DNA of 64,000 nt from Cellulophaga omnivescoria (GCF_001999725.1 NZ_MDDP01000010.1:62001-126000), one strand, 5' to 3'. Positions 9,648-18,932 are shown, counted from the first letter of the stretch. A program made the numbers and translations. The notes: a model not told the origin generated them from the letters alone.

Positions 9648-9747
9648 AATTACCATTTTTAGCCGTATTTGTATCATAATACCTAACGCCTGTTAGCGCA
9701 AATTTGCTTCATAATTTAACCCCAATAAATGAAACAAATTAGTAAAA

Positions 9748-10017
9748 ATGAAATTGTTAATTGATGTATTAGGTTGGTCAGGTTCTGGCTTTTTAATCCT
9801 TGCTTATGGGATTACACTTATAGAAAATAATAAGTACGTTAACTATGCAAAGTACTTAAACCTTTTTGGAGCAGTATTAATAGCAATAAACTGTTATTAT
9901 TATAATGCTATACCATCATTTGTTTCTAATTTAATTTGGAGTGTTATGGCCACATTAACCATATATAAAACAAAAAAAAGAGAGCGCTATTTTGTTAAGC
10001 CTAAGCTTAAGGTTTAA
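9748..10017 (+). CDS. CBU_0592-like small membrane protein
   Basis: 89 residues with three predicted membrane helices. The pattern DVLGWSGSGFLILAYG followed by a Y-K-Y-LN-GA segment and a C-terminal basic tail resembles the CBU_0592 family of small integral membrane proteins. No function is known. It is a single gene. Confidence 0.8.
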   Translation: MKLLIDVLGWSGSGFLILAYGITLIENNKYVNYAKYLNLFGAVLIAINCYYYNAIPSFVSNLIWSVMATLTIYKTKKRERYFVKPKLKV

Positions 10018-10133
10018 ATTATTCTTTAATTTTTTTAGTATTTGTTATAATGCAAGGTGGTAATATCTGGTAGTAGTTTTTATTTATACAGAACTGCTAA
10101 CTTTTTGCTATTTTCGTAATCTAATCATATACT

Positions 10134-11297
10134 ATGGGTCTTTTATTATTTTACGCGTTTATTTCGGTATTCTTTTCATTTCTCTGCTCTATACTAGAGG
10201 CAGTGTTACTTAGTGTAACTCCTACTTTTATTAATGTAAAAAAGAAAGAAGGAAAAAGTTATGCAGAAGGTTTAGAAAACTTAAAAAAGGATGTAGACAA
10301 GCCTTTAATTGCAATTTTAACCTTAAACACTATAGCGCATACAGTTGGTGCAATTTTAGTGGGTGTACAGGCAAAAGTTGCTTATGCAGAAATGTATGGT
10401 ACAGCTACAACCAGTATTTTTGGTGTAACTTTTACAGAAGATTTAATGGTAGGAGTAGTATCAACCATTATGACTATTTTAATATTAGTTGCCTCAGAAA
10501 TTATACCTAAAACTATTGGTGCTACATACTGGAAACAGCTATCTAACTTTACAACAAAAGCTTTAAATATTATGGTTCTAATTTTAAAATGGACCGGGCT
10601 TTTATGGTTACTACAAGTATTTACTAAGCTAGTAGGCAGTAAAGAACATCATGGTAGCGTTTTAAGTAGAGAAGATTTTACAACTATGGCAGACATTGCT
10701 CATGAAGAAGGCGTTTTTCAGGAGTCTGAGTCTAAAATTATACGTAATTTATTAGAGTTTGATGAAATTTTAGCGAAGCATATTATGACGCCACGTACGG
10801 TTTTAAAATCTGCAGCAGAAACAGCAACTATAGGCGAGTTTTATAAGGCTAACCCAAAAATGCGTTTCTCTAGAATTCCTGTGTATAGCGGGTCTTTAGA
10901 TAATATAACTGGTTTTGTTTTAAAAGATAACATATTAGAAGAAGTTATTAATAAAAACGGAGATTCTCCTCTGTCTAGCATAAAAAGAGAAATTTTAGCA
11001 ACAGAACGTAATACACCAATTCCGCAACTATTTGAAACCTTTATAAAGAAAAGGGAACACGTAGCTTTGGTTGTAGATGAATACGGATCTGTTAGTGGTT
11101 TGGTAACTATGGAAGATGTTATAGAAACCTTACTAGGAATGGAAATTATGGATGAGAGCGACCATATTGCAGATTTACAATCTTTAGCCCGTAAAAACTG
11201 GGAGAATAGAGCAAAAAAGTTAGGGTTAATTGTAGAAGAAGATGGTAAAATAGATACTTCTGAAACAAAAACAGATACTCCGGAAGATATTAAATGA
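10134..11297 (+). CDS. CNNM/CBS-pair membrane protein (HlyC/CorC-type)
   Basis: A 387-residue protein of the hemolysin/CorC group. Residues 1-150 form the CNNM membrane domain with three to four helices, containing SEIIPKTIGA. Then comes a CBS pair (about 200-330), including MTPRTV and VDEYGSVSGLVTMEDVIE, which binds adenosine nucleotides in this family. The C-terminal CorC/HlyC transporter-associated domain is absent and replaced by an acidic tail. Likely involved in Mg2+/Co2+ handling. Its stop overlaps the ATG of the MGMT gene (ATGA), so the two are translationally coupled. Confidence 0.92.
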   Translation: MGLLLFYAFISVFFSFLCSILEAVLLSVTPTFINVKKKEGKSYAEGLENLKKDVDKPLIAILTLNTIAHTVGAILVGVQAKVAYAEMYGTATTSIFGVTFTEDLMVGVVSTIMTILILVASEIIPKTIGATYWKQLSNFTTKALNIMVLILKWTGLLWLLQVFTKLVGSKEHHGSVLSREDFTTMADIAHEEGVFQESESKIIRNLLEFDEILAKHIMTPRTVLKSAAETATIGEFYKANPKMRFSRIPVYSGSLDNITGFVLKDNILEEVINKNGDSPLSSIKREILATERNTPIPQLFETFIKKREHVALVVDEYGSVSGLVTMEDVIETLLGMEIMDESDHIADLQSLARKNWENRAKKLGLIVEEDGKIDTSETKTDTPEDIK

Positions 11298-11767
11298 TAG
11301 AAACAGCTTACATAAAGACTCCGTTAGGCATTGCTAAATTACAAGGTGATATAAACGGACTTTCTGTAATTTCTGTATTTGATAATGGCAAAATAACGGA
11401 AGTAATTCCTGAAGTGCTGGAAGATGCTGTTTATCAACTACAAGAGTATTTTAGAGGAGAACGTACAACATTTAGTGTTGAGTTAAATCCGGAAGGCACA
11501 GATTTTCAAAAAAAAGTTTGGAACGCCTTATTACAAATACCGTTTGGTAAAACTTGCTCTTATTTACAGTTGTCTAAAGTGTTAGGAGACCCAAAGGCCA
11601 TAAGGGCTGTAGCTGCAGCAAACGGTAAAAATCCGCTATGGATTATGGTACCTTGCCACAGAGTAATTGGTAGTGATGGCTCTTTAACAGGCTATGCAGG
11701 AGGCTTACATCGTAAAAAATGGTTGCTAGAGCATGAAAGTCCGGTTACACAAACAACTTTGTTTTAA
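11294..11767 (+). CDS. ogt: Methylated-DNA--[protein]-cysteine S-methyltransferase
   Basis: Repairs O6-methylguanine by moving the alkyl group to its own cysteine. The PCHRV active-site motif is at 120-124 (acceptor Cys121). The helix-turn-helix segment (YLQLSKVLGDPKAIRAVAAANGKNP, read here as LSKVLGDPKAIRAV) and the Asn hinge are in place. At 157 residues it is close to the Ogt type without an Ada domain. It overlaps the CNNM gene by 4 nt. Confidence 0.95.
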   Translation: MIETAYIKTPLGIAKLQGDINGLSVISVFDNGKITEVIPEVLEDAVYQLQEYFRGERTTFSVELNPEGTDFQKKVWNALLQIPFGKTCSYLQLSKVLGDPKAIRAVAAANGKNPLWIMVPCHRVIGSDGSLTGYAGGLHRKKWLLEHESPVTQTTLF

Positions 11768-11771
11768 AGTA

Positions 11772-11812
11772 TAAAAAAATCCGATTTAATTATAAATCGG
11801 ATTTTTGTTTTT
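11772..11812. terminator. Bidirectional terminator between ogt and the lipoprotein gene
   Basis: AATCCGATTT and AAATCGGATT form a 10-bp stem with a 6-nt loop, flanked by A-run and T-run, and lie between convergent genes. Confidence 0.85.
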
Positions 11813-11829
11813 TAAGTAATAAAAACGAT

Positions 11830-12582
11830 TTAGTTTTTACAAGTAATTTCACTTAATTCTGTTTCATCTGCAATTGCATCAGCTTGTTTTACACTGTCAT
11901 CAAATAAAACAAATTTATCTATAGCGTGTCCAGAAGACCTAGCAGATATTTCCATAGTGTAAGTGCCAGCTTTATCAAATTTTACAAATACAGGATGACT
12001 ATCGTTGTCTGATGTATTTGCTTGCCATTTAAAATCTAAATCATTACCACTTCTGTATATTTTAAACCAACCATCCTTAGAAGATCCTTTTGGGTTAGGT
12101 GTTTTTCCTGTGTCATTAGGGTAAATTATACTACCTTCTTTTTCACCAAAAAAATCGCTAGCATCTGCAAAGCGCAACCAAGTGTCGTTATGCTCAGATC
12201 CAGAGTTACCTTTTTTAACAGCAGACTTCCATAAAAATTTATACGTACCTGGTTTATTAATTTTAATGCTATACGTAGCCAAACCTTCTCCTGGTTTTCC
12301 AAAGTATTGGTCTCCTTCCCAAACCATATATCCTTTGCCAGAAATATTATTACCGTCATTTTTTTGGATCCAATTCTCCGTAAACACAGCATTCTCAAAC
12401 TCTACGCTTATAAGTCCATCTTTTTCTACAAAAACATAATTTTTAACTTCATTACAGTTAGTGTTTTGTTCTTCAGAGGTTTCTGCATCATCTACATTGT
12501 TGGTGTCATCACTATCGTCACTACTAGAACAAGAAAAAAGTGTAATTGCAATTAAGGCTAATGGTAATAATTTTAATTTCAT
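11830..12582 (-). CDS. Lipoprotein with carbohydrate-binding-like beta-sandwich domain
   Basis: 250 residues. The signal MKLKLLPLALIAITLFSCSSS gives the lipid Cys at 18, followed by an acidic, Ser/Asp-rich linker to about residue 45. The C-terminal 190 residues look like a galactose-binding-fold module: VEKDGLISVEFENA, W-rich strands, KPGTYKFLWKS and a final HAIDKFVLFD strand. Such modules are known from C-termini of glycoside hydrolases and sulfatases of marine Bacteroidota. There is no catalytic domain, so it probably binds glycan at the cell surface. Confidence 0.75.
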   Translation of the reverse strand: MKLKLLPLALIAITLFSCSSSDDSDDTNNVDDAETSEEQNTNCNEVKNYVFVEKDGLISVEFENAVFTENWIQKNDGNNISGKGYMVWEGDQYFGKPGEGLATYSIKINKPGTYKFLWKSAVKKGNSGSEHNDTWLRFADASDFFGEKEGSIIYPNDTGKTPNPKGSSKDGWFKIYRSGNDLDFKWQANTSDNDSHPVFVKFDKAGTYTMEISARSSGHAIDKFVLFDDSVKQADAIADETELSEITCKN

Positions 12583-12706
12583 AAGTATATATATTGTTTA
12601 GGTACTTAACTGTATTTGTAAGATTCTATTGGCTAGGTATGCTGTATTTCGTTAAATGGTAATTTATACTTATATTCAGTTTTCTTTTAAACTCTAAACC
12701 ATTAAT

Positions 12707-13420
12707 ATGCTTCATAAAATTAGTTTGGAACATGTGCTTTTCTTAGATATAGAAACTGTGCCTGAGTATGAGAACTATAGCCAAATGACCGATGAAAAAA
12801 AAGAACTTTGGGCACAAAAAACAGCCTATAAAAGACAAGATGAATTTACGCCTGAAGAATTTTATGATAAGGCAGGTATTTGGGCAGAATTTGGGAAAAT
12901 AGTTTGTATTTCTGTAGGATATTTTAACACTAAAGGAGATGTACGTAATTTTAGAGTAACAACCTTTTTTGGAGTAGAAGAAGTACTGCTTAAAGAATTT
13001 AAAAACCTATTAACTACACATTTTGCATCACCTAAATACGTGCTTTGCGCTCATAACGGTAAGGAGTTTGATTTTCCGTACATTGCTCGCCGTATGGTTA
13101 TTAACCGTATAGACCTGCCACCAAAACTAAATTTATTTGGCAAAAAACCTTGGGAAGTACCACATATAGATACTATGGAGCTTTGGAAGTTTGGCGATTT
13201 TAAACACTATACATCCTTAAAATTAATGACTAATGTACTTGGAGTTCCATCTCCTAAAGAAGATATAGATGGTAGTATGGTTAGAGATGTTTTTTATGTT
13301 GATAATGATATAGACCGTATTATAAAATATTGCGAGTTAGATGTTATTGCTATAGCTCAAGTTTTTCTTAGGCTACGCAATGAGGAGTTACTGGTAGAAA
13401 ATGAAATTAAACGAGTGTAA
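12707..13420 (+). CDS. 3'-5' exonuclease, DnaQ/PolB-like fold
   Basis: 237 residues with an RNase-H-like exonuclease domain. Exo I is FLDIETVPEYE (Asp14, Glu16), Exo II is in AHNGKEFDFPYIARRM, and Exo III is YCELDVIAIAQ. The layout matches stand-alone PolB-like 3'-5' exonucleases of unknown cellular role. It is convergent with the EEP gene, whose stop lies 8 nt away, with no visible terminator between. Confidence 0.87.
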   Translation: MLHKISLEHVLFLDIETVPEYENYSQMTDEKKELWAQKTAYKRQDEFTPEEFYDKAGIWAEFGKIVCISVGYFNTKGDVRNFRVTTFFGVEEVLLKEFKNLLTTHFASPKYVLCAHNGKEFDFPYIARRMVINRIDLPPKLNLFGKKPWEVPHIDTMELWKFGDFKHYTSLKLMTNVLGVPSPKEDIDGSMVRDVFYVDNDIDRIIKYCELDVIAIAQVFLRLRNEELLVENEIKRV

Positions 13421-13428
13421 ACCGGTGG

Positions 13429-14364
13429 TTACTTATTGTACTTAAGCTGTATAAAAACAGGAAAATGATCACTGTAACCACCAACGTATTTACGGCCAAC
13501 ATATGTTCTAAACGGTGTGCCTTTAAACTTGCCATCAAACTCAGTTAAAAAGTGCTCATCAAAAATATTAGCCTCTAAAAAGCTATGTGTACCTTTTTCA
13601 TAATTTAAAAAACTATGGGAAATAATAATCTGGTCAAATAAGCTCCATTTTCTCTTGTAGCTGGCACTTCCTTTCTCAAAAGTTAATAAATGTTCACTAG
13701 GGTTGTAAAACTTATTTGTATCCATTAAAGTTTTTATACTATCAGACTTAGGACTATCATTAAAATCGCCCATAATAATATAGTTAGGGTTAGGATATTT
13801 TTCTTCAATTTTAGCCATGTAGCTAATTAATACCTTGGCAGCTTCAATTCTTTTGTAATCTGTAGAAATTTTTCCTTCTCTTTTAGAGGGCCAATGATTT
13901 ACAAAAACGTGTACTTCTTCGTCATTTAATATGCCGTGTACATAAAGTATGTCTCTAGTATTATCTACCTCGCCATTGGTATTAATAATATGTACATGTA
14001 TAGGCTCAGAATATAATACCGTAAAATAATCTTTGTTATAAATAAGTGCAGTGTCTATGCCGCGTTCATCAGGAGAATCATAATGCACATACTCATAATT
14101 TATATTTTCTAAATTACTATTACCTACAAGATCTTTAACTACATTTTCATTTTCTACCTCTGCAATTCCAACAAGTACAGGAGGCTCATCTGTATTGTGA
14201 GTTCCTATTTCAGAAATGGTTTTAGTGAGTTTAAAAACCTTTTTTTTGTACCTATTATTTGTCCACCTTTTTTCTCCTTTAGGAGTAAAGTCATCATCTA
14301 AAGTTGTGGGGTCATCAATAGTATCAAACAGATTTTCTAAATTGTAAAAGGCAATTGTTACCAA
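13429..14364 (-). CDS. Endonuclease/exonuclease/phosphatase (EEP) family protein
   Basis: 311 residues with the EEP motifs in order: FYNLENLFD (metal Asn), GIAEVEN (metal Glu), NHWPSKR, GDFND and SDHFPV (catalytic His). No signal peptide, so probably cytosolic. The frame starts with TTG at 14364-14362 and there is no in-frame ATG upstream before a stop, so this rare start seems real. Substrate (DNA, phosphodiester or phospholipid) cannot be told. Confidence 0.88.
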   Translation of the reverse strand: MVTIAFYNLENLFDTIDDPTTLDDDFTPKGEKRWTNNRYKKKVFKLTKTISEIGTHNTDEPPVLVGIAEVENENVVKDLVGNSNLENINYEYVHYDSPDERGIDTALIYNKDYFTVLYSEPIHVHIINTNGEVDNTRDILYVHGILNDEEVHVFVNHWPSKREGKISTDYKRIEAAKVLISYMAKIEEKYPNPNYIIMGDFNDSPKSDSIKTLMDTNKFYNPSEHLLTFEKGSASYKRKWSLFDQIIISHSFLNYEKGTHSFLEANIFDEHFLTEFDGKFKGTPFRTYVGRKYVGGYSDHFPVFIQLKYNK

Positions 14365-14458
14365 ATTAATCTTATTTTATTATTTTAAAGTAGTAAAAAA
14401 AGTGTTTACTTTTTAATATTAGATGCTAAAATACAAAAATAGCTTAGCAAGTATTGAT

Positions 14459-14466
14459 TAGATTTG
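14459..14466 (+). promoter_or_regulatory. Putative -7 box for hflX
   Basis: TAGATTTG matches TAnnTTTG exactly, 17 nt before the hflX ATG. A clear -33 TTTG is not seen. Confidence 0.45.
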
Positions 14467-14483
14467 CATTATAAATTAAACAT

Positions 14484-15695
14484 ATGCTAGAGAAGAAAGT
14501 CGTAGAATATGAAAGAGCGGTACTTATAGGAGTTATAAGTAGCACACAAACAGAGCAAAAGGTAAAAGAATATTTAGATGAACTAGAGTTTTTAACCTAC
14601 ACTGCCGGAGGAGAAGTTTATAAGCGTTTTGTACAAAAAATAGATAAGCCCAACCCTAAAACATATATAGGTAGTGGTAAAATGGATGAGGTTGCACAGT
14701 ACGTAGAGGAGCATAAAATAGGTTCTGTTATTTTTGATGATGAGCTAACACCTGGCCAGCAGCGTAATATAGAGCGCCATTTAAAATGTAAAATAGTAGA
14801 TAGAACAACACTTATCTTAGATATTTTTGCGCAACGTGCCCAAACTAGTTATTCTAGAACTCAGGTAGAGTTAGCACAGTATGAGTATCTTTTACCAAGA
14901 TTAACAGGTTTGTGGACACACTTAGAGCGTCAAAAAGGTGGTATTGGTATGCGCGGTCCTGGTGAAACAGAAATAGAAACAGATAGGCGTATTGTACGTG
15001 ACCGTATTACGTTACTTAAAAAGAAACTTTCTAAAATAGATAGGCAAATGGAAACCCAACGTGGTAACCGTGGTGCTTTAGTTAGGGTTGCCCTGGTTGG
15101 GTATACAAACGTGGGCAAGTCTACCTTAATGAACGTGGTAAGTAAAAGTGAAGTTTTTGCAGAAGACAAATTATTTGCAACTTTAGATACTACTGTGCGT
15201 AAGGTTGTATTAGGAAATTTACCTTTTTTATTAAGTGATACTGTTGGGTTTATTAGAAAATTACCAACGCAACTTGTAGAAAGTTTTAAAAGTACTTTGG
15301 ATGAAGTTAGAGAGGCAGATTTGTTATTGCATATTGTAGATATATCTCACCCTAATTTTGAGGACCACATTGCATCGGTACATAAAATATTAGAGGAAAT
15401 TAAGGCTGATGATAAAAAAACTATTATTGTTTTTAATAAAATAGATCAGTTTACGCATGAGACTATAGATGATGATGATTTGGTAACCGAAAAAACCAAA
15501 ATACATTTTACATTAGAAGAGTGGAAAAAAACGTGGATGCAGAAAGTAGGCGATAGGGCTTTGTTTATATCTGCATTAAATAATGAAAATTTAGATACGT
15601 TTAGAAAAAGGGTTTATGATGAGGTTAGAGACATACATGTAACGCGTTTTCCTTACAACAACTTTTTATACCCAGAGCATTTAGACGAGTACTAA
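14484..15695 (+). CDS. hflX: Ribosome-associated GTPase HflX
   Basis: A 403-residue HflX. The N-terminal HflX domain contains NPKTYIGSGKMDEV and a glycine-rich linker GIGMRGPGETEIETDRR. The G domain has G1 GYTNVGKST at about 206-214, G3 DTVGFIRKLP near 252 and G4 NKID. HflX binds the 50S subunit and splits stalled ribosomes in stress. Single gene, followed by a long non-coding spacer. Confidence 0.96.
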   Translation: MLEKKVVEYERAVLIGVISSTQTEQKVKEYLDELEFLTYTAGGEVYKRFVQKIDKPNPKTYIGSGKMDEVAQYVEEHKIGSVIFDDELTPGQQRNIERHLKCKIVDRTTLILDIFAQRAQTSYSRTQVELAQYEYLLPRLTGLWTHLERQKGGIGMRGPGETEIETDRRIVRDRITLLKKKLSKIDRQMETQRGNRGALVRVALVGYTNVGKSTLMNVVSKSEVFAEDKLFATLDTTVRKVVLGNLPFLLSDTVGFIRKLPTQLVESFKSTLDEVREADLLLHIVDISHPNFEDHIASVHKILEEIKADDKKTIIVFNKIDQFTHETIDDDDLVTEKTKIHFTLEEWKKTWMQKVGDRALFISALNNENLDTFRKRVYDEVRDIHVTRFPYNNFLYPEHLDEY

Positions 15696-15836
15696 ATGTT
15701 AGCGTAAATAAATTACTATTTATCTAGAAAAGCGCACTTTATCGAAGAAAATGAACCGCTTATTTTTTATACAACAGAATAGAGCAAGTTCACAACATAA
15801 ATTGCCAGACTTTTAAGGTTCGCCATATCTTTACAC

Positions 15837-16003
15837 TGTAATTAAGAAATAAGGATTGTAAAAAATCTAAAATTTAAAAATTACACAAACGATATAAAAC
15901 GCCTTTTTTCCCAAATCTGGCCTTTTTCATAAAAATGATATAAAAAGATCCCAAATCTTATTATCAAATTTAACCTATAAGCCCTCTTTAGAGGGCTTTT
16001 TTT
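15837..16003 (+). ncRNA. Candidate small RNA of about 165 nt
   Basis: A promoter-like TATCTTTA (one change from TAnnTTTG) lies near 15828 and a strong terminator at 15981-16003 closes the stretch, with no coding frame between. Two short sequences are each repeated twice within it. No known RNA family was recognised. The terminator could instead belong to hflX read-through. Confidence 0.35.
15981..16003 (+). terminator. Rho-independent terminator
   Basis: GCCCTC-TTTA-GAGGGC hairpin followed by seven T. It ends either the hflX transcript or the candidate small RNA. Confidence 0.85.
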
Positions 16004-16055
16004 GTATTATAACCTTCCTTGTATGTTTTTTTAGTGTTTACTTGAATAATTTTTA

Positions 16056-16063
16056 TAGTTTTG
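16056..16063 (+). promoter_or_regulatory. Putative -7 box for the TPR-like exported protein
   Basis: TAGTTTTG matches TAnnTTTG exactly. With a start site about 6 nt downstream the leader would be very short, favouring the second ATG at 16083. Confidence 0.45.
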
Positions 16064-16076
16064 ACGCACTAAAAAT

Positions 16077-16781
16077 ATGAGAATGAAACAGATAATTATT
16101 GCAGTTGTGTTGCTTTTTACGGTAAGTATGGGGGCACAAAATAAGAGCGACTTACTAACGCACTACAAAGCGTTTTACAAACAAATGAAGTCTCAAGGAG
16201 ATACGCAAGGTATAATTAACGCTATTACGCACCTAAATGTTTTGGAGCCTAGTGAGGCACGTAAAGATACTTTGGCATTTTTATACGTAAACAGTAACCA
16301 AAATATGCAAGCATTGCGCGTAATTGGTGTAGATACAAAAGACAGTGACTCTAACCTTGCTGTACAAGTAAGAGCTTTAGCCTTAAAAGCGTTAGGAGAT
16401 GTAAAAAGAGCTATAGCCCAGTTTGAAATTTTAAACAAAAGAACACCTAATACTTTTTTAGCGTATGAGTTAGCAGATTTAAAAATACAAACAGGAGACA
16501 AGGCAGGTGCTTTAGTTAATATTGAGTATGGTTTGGCTAACGCTAAAGATGATATGAAATATGCTTTTTATGAAAGACAACAACCTTATGAAGTACCTAT
16601 TAAAGCAGCTTTTTTACATTTAAAAGCATTAATTGAGTATAACAATGACCAGTCTAAGCCAGATGTTGCTTTGGCATTAATTAATCAAGCATTAGCAATT
16701 GCGCCTAACTTTAACTTGGCTAGTTTAAGCAAGCAAGCTATTGAGGCAAGAAAGGCAGATGTAGAGGCGCCTAAAAAATAA
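16077..16781 (+). CDS. Exported TPR-like protein, 234 aa
   Basis: Signal peptide MRMKQIIIAVVLLFTVSMGAQ, cleaved after GAQ. The mature part is helical and contains degenerate tetratricopeptide repeats, seen as ALKALGDVKRAIAQFEIL and a final ALINQALAIAPNFNLAS. ATG codons at 16077 and 16083 are both possible. Probably a periplasmic scaffold; partner unknown. It is a single gene between its own promoter box and a bidirectional terminator. Confidence 0.82.
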   Translation: MRMKQIIIAVVLLFTVSMGAQNKSDLLTHYKAFYKQMKSQGDTQGIINAITHLNVLEPSEARKDTLAFLYVNSNQNMQALRVIGVDTKDSDSNLAVQVRALALKALGDVKRAIAQFEILNKRTPNTFLAYELADLKIQTGDKAGALVNIEYGLANAKDDMKYAFYERQQPYEVPIKAAFLHLKALIEYNNDQSKPDVALALINQALAIAPNFNLASLSKQAIEARKADVEAPKK

Positions 16782-16798
16782 TAGTACCATTATAGAAT

Positions 16799-16830
16799 AA
16801 AAAAGGAGTGCTAACAGCACTCCTTTTTTA
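16799..16830. terminator. Bidirectional terminator
   Basis: AAAAGGAGTGCT-AAC-AGCACTCCTTTTTT, a perfect stem between two convergent genes. Confidence 0.87.
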
Positions 16831-16852
16831 TTGTCTTATATTTTTATAGCTT

Positions 16853-17341
16853 TTATTTTTGTTTTAATTGCTTTTTTAGCTCTAGGTCTTTATCTTTTTT
16901 AAGTTCAACCACCTTACTAACATTATCATTTGGTATAGCAATAGATAAAACATAATGCGCTATTTTCCATTTTCCTTTTACTTTTTTAAGAACACCAGAA
17001 CCACGGCAAATTTCCATTTGGGTATCTAGTAACTCATCAAACCAAGCAATTTTTTTAGATGTATCTATGTATATATTGCGTTCTAGAGCCGTAAAACTCC
17101 ACGCCTTTCCTTTGTCAAAATACGGTTTAGCAAAAGCTCTAAAATCTTTGTTTTGCCAATTTTCAGTTGCGTCTGTTCCAATAAAAATGCCGTCTTTTGT
17201 CATTAAGCCAAAGTAAGTATCAAAATTAGCATCTGCGGCAGCCTTATGCCAAGCATCTACAACAGTATTAATTTCTGCTTTTTGTGCAGTTACTTGCAAT
17301 GATGCAACTAACAGGCATAGTAAAAGAAAAATCTTATTCAT
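16853..17341 (-). CDS. Exported SnoaL/DUF4440-like (NTF2-fold) protein
   Basis: 162 residues. Signal peptide MNKIFLLLCLLVASLQVTAQ, then a cone-shaped NTF2-like domain: VVDAWHKAAADANFDTYFGLM, shown here as AWHKAAADANFDTYF, and VKGKWKIAHYVLSIAIPND. Such domains serve as small-molecule binding pockets or enzymes. The start overlaps the end of the upstream lipoprotein gene by 8 nt, so the two are coupled. The C-terminus is Lys-rich. Confidence 0.85.
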   Translation of the reverse strand: MNKIFLLLCLLVASLQVTAQKAEINTVVDAWHKAAADANFDTYFGLMTKDGIFIGTDATENWQNKDFRAFAKPYFDKGKAWSFTALERNIYIDTSKKIAWFDELLDTQMEICRGSGVLKKVKGKWKIAHYVLSIAIPNDNVSKVVELKKDKDLELKKQLKQK

Positions 17342-17837
17342 TTTCTAAAATTAAATTAGTGTCTAATGTATTGTTTGCAATAATATTAAACTGGTTTCTA
17401 AAACTATTATATGCATTAATTAGCTCAGATGCTGGCTCTAATACATTTAAACTATATTCTATTGCAGCCTTAGTTTTTAAGGTGTAGGTTTTAACTACAG
17501 TTTGTCTGCTTTTAATATGTGGTTTGTTAAATTCTTCAGGATAAACAGATTTTTCTAACTTTTTTTGAGCCTCTATAATTTGGTCTAAGGTTAAACGTAA
17601 ATCTTCATCATTCTCTGCTTTGTACAAACCATCTATAGCTGTATTAAAATCTTTATACTCTTGCCAATTTTCTAAAACCGGAACTACTTTTGAATCTAGT
17701 TTTATCTTTTTTGGCAGTTTTTTAGCGTTAAAAGTAATTTCATCTATAATTTGCTCTTCTTTTATGACTTCTTTCTTGGTATTTGTGCAAGAAACTAGAC
17801 TAAAAATTACAATTAAAAAAAGGAAAAATCTCTTCAT
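17334..17837 (-). CDS. Hypothetical lipoprotein, 167 aa
   Basis: Signal MKRFFLFLIVIFSLVSCTNTK with lipid Cys at 17. The mature part is helical and has two long helices (residues about 50-160) with no family signature recognised; the pairing with an NTF2-like exported protein, overlapping by 8 nt, suggests a shared envelope role. It is the first gene of the pair. Confidence 0.8.
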   Translation of the reverse strand: MKRFFLFLIVIFSLVSCTNTKKEVIKEEQIIDEITFNAKKLPKKIKLDSKVVPVLENWQEYKDFNTAIDGLYKAENDEDLRLTLDQIIEAQKKLEKSVYPEEFNKPHIKSRQTVVKTYTLKTKAAIEYSLNVLEPASELINAYNSFRNQFNIIANNTLDTNLILENE

Positions 17838-17954
17838 AAGACGAAAGTATAAAAAAAGAATAAGATAAGAAGTTTGTTCACTTTCAATTCATTTATAAAT
17901 TTAGTTAAATAAGTAGTAAATATGTAATTACCACTAAAGTTAATTTAATAAATA

Positions 17955-17962
17955 TATCTTTG
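17955..17962 (+). promoter_or_regulatory. Putative -7 box for the threonine dehydrogenase gene
   Basis: TATCTTTG matches TAnnTTTG exactly, 27 nt upstream of the GTG start. Confidence 0.45.
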
Positions 17963-17989
17963 TAGCCTAACTTTAGAACACCAATTATT

Positions 17990-18931
17990 GTGCAAAAATC
18001 TATCTTAATTATAGGTGCCTGTGGGCAAATAGGTACAGAGCTTACTTTAGCTTTAAGAGAAAAACATGGTAAAGATAATGTAGTTGCTAGTGATATTAGA
18101 GAAGGCGGTGAGGATCTTATGTCTAGTGGGCCTTTTGAGCTTTTAGATGCAACCGATTATAAAGCTATAGAAAATGTTGTGATGCATTATGAGATAGAGG
18201 AAGTATATTTAATGGCTGCAATGCTAAGTGCTACTGCAGAAAAATTTCCTATGCGTGCTTGGGATTTAAATATGGGATCTCTTTTTAACGTATTAAATTT
18301 AGCAAAAGACAAAAAAATAAATAAAATATTTTGGCCATCTAGCATTGCTGTTTTTGGACCAAATACTCCTAAGGAAAACACACCACAAAATACTATAATG
18401 GAACCAAGTACGGTTTACGGTATTAGTAAACAATCTGGTGAGCGTTGGTGTAGTTATTATTTTAATAAATATGGGGTAGATGTACGCAGTTTACGTTACC
18501 CAGGTTTAATTAGTTGGAAAACCCAGCCAGGTGGTGGTACTACAGATTATGCCGTAGAAATTTACCATAAAGCACTGGAGAGCAAGGCTTATACTTGCTT
18601 TTTGTCTGAAAATACAAAATTACCAATGATGTTTATGGATGATGCTATTAGAGCTACTGTATCTATTATGGAAACTGAAGCAGAAAATATAAAAGAGCGC
18701 TCATCATATAACTTAGCGGCAATGAGTTTTACACCAACAGAAATTGCAGCTAGTATACAAAAACAAATACCAGAATTTAAAATTGATTATAATGTAGATT
18801 TTAGACAAGAAATTGCAGATTCTTGGCCACAAAGTATTGATGCTTCTACAGCAGAAAAAGATTGGGGTTGGAAAGCAGAATTTGACTTAGAGAAAACCAC
18901 AGAAACAATGTTGAAGAATTTAGCAAATTAA
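17990..18931 (+). CDS. NAD-dependent epimerase-like L-threonine 3-dehydrogenase
   Basis: 313 residues of the short-chain dehydrogenase/epimerase fold. The NAD site GACGQIGTEL is at 9-18; the catalytic YGISKQSGE motif supplies Tyr and Lys, and PSSIAVFGP supplies Ser. The stretch YPGLISWKTQPGGGTTDYA is typical of UDP-galactose-epimerase-like threonine dehydrogenases known from Flavobacterium, which convert threonine to 2-amino-3-ketobutyrate. Start codon is GTG. The stop lies 1 nt from that of the convergent gene downstream. Confidence 0.87.
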   Translation: MQKSILIIGACGQIGTELTLALREKHGKDNVVASDIREGGEDLMSSGPFELLDATDYKAIENVVMHYEIEEVYLMAAMLSATAEKFPMRAWDLNMGSLFNVLNLAKDKKINKIFWPSSIAVFGPNTPKENTPQNTIMEPSTVYGISKQSGERWCSYYFNKYGVDVRSLRYPGLISWKTQPGGGTTDYAVEIYHKALESKAYTCFLSENTKLPMMFMDDAIRATVSIMETEAENIKERSSYNLAAMSFTPTEIAASIQKQIPEFKIDYNVDFRQEIADSWPQSIDASTAEKDWGWKAEFDLEKTTETMLKNLAN

Positions 18932-18932
18932 A

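Larger units (their letters stand above)
15696..16076. other. 380-nt gene-free spacer with internal repeats
   Basis: No reading frame of note on either strand. The second half carries a -7-like TATCTTTA near 15828, two copies of GATATAAAA (15891-15899 and 15937-15945), two copies of CCCAAATCT (15910-15918 and 15950-15958), and a terminator hairpin at 15981. The first half shows nothing recognisable. Confidence 0.6.
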
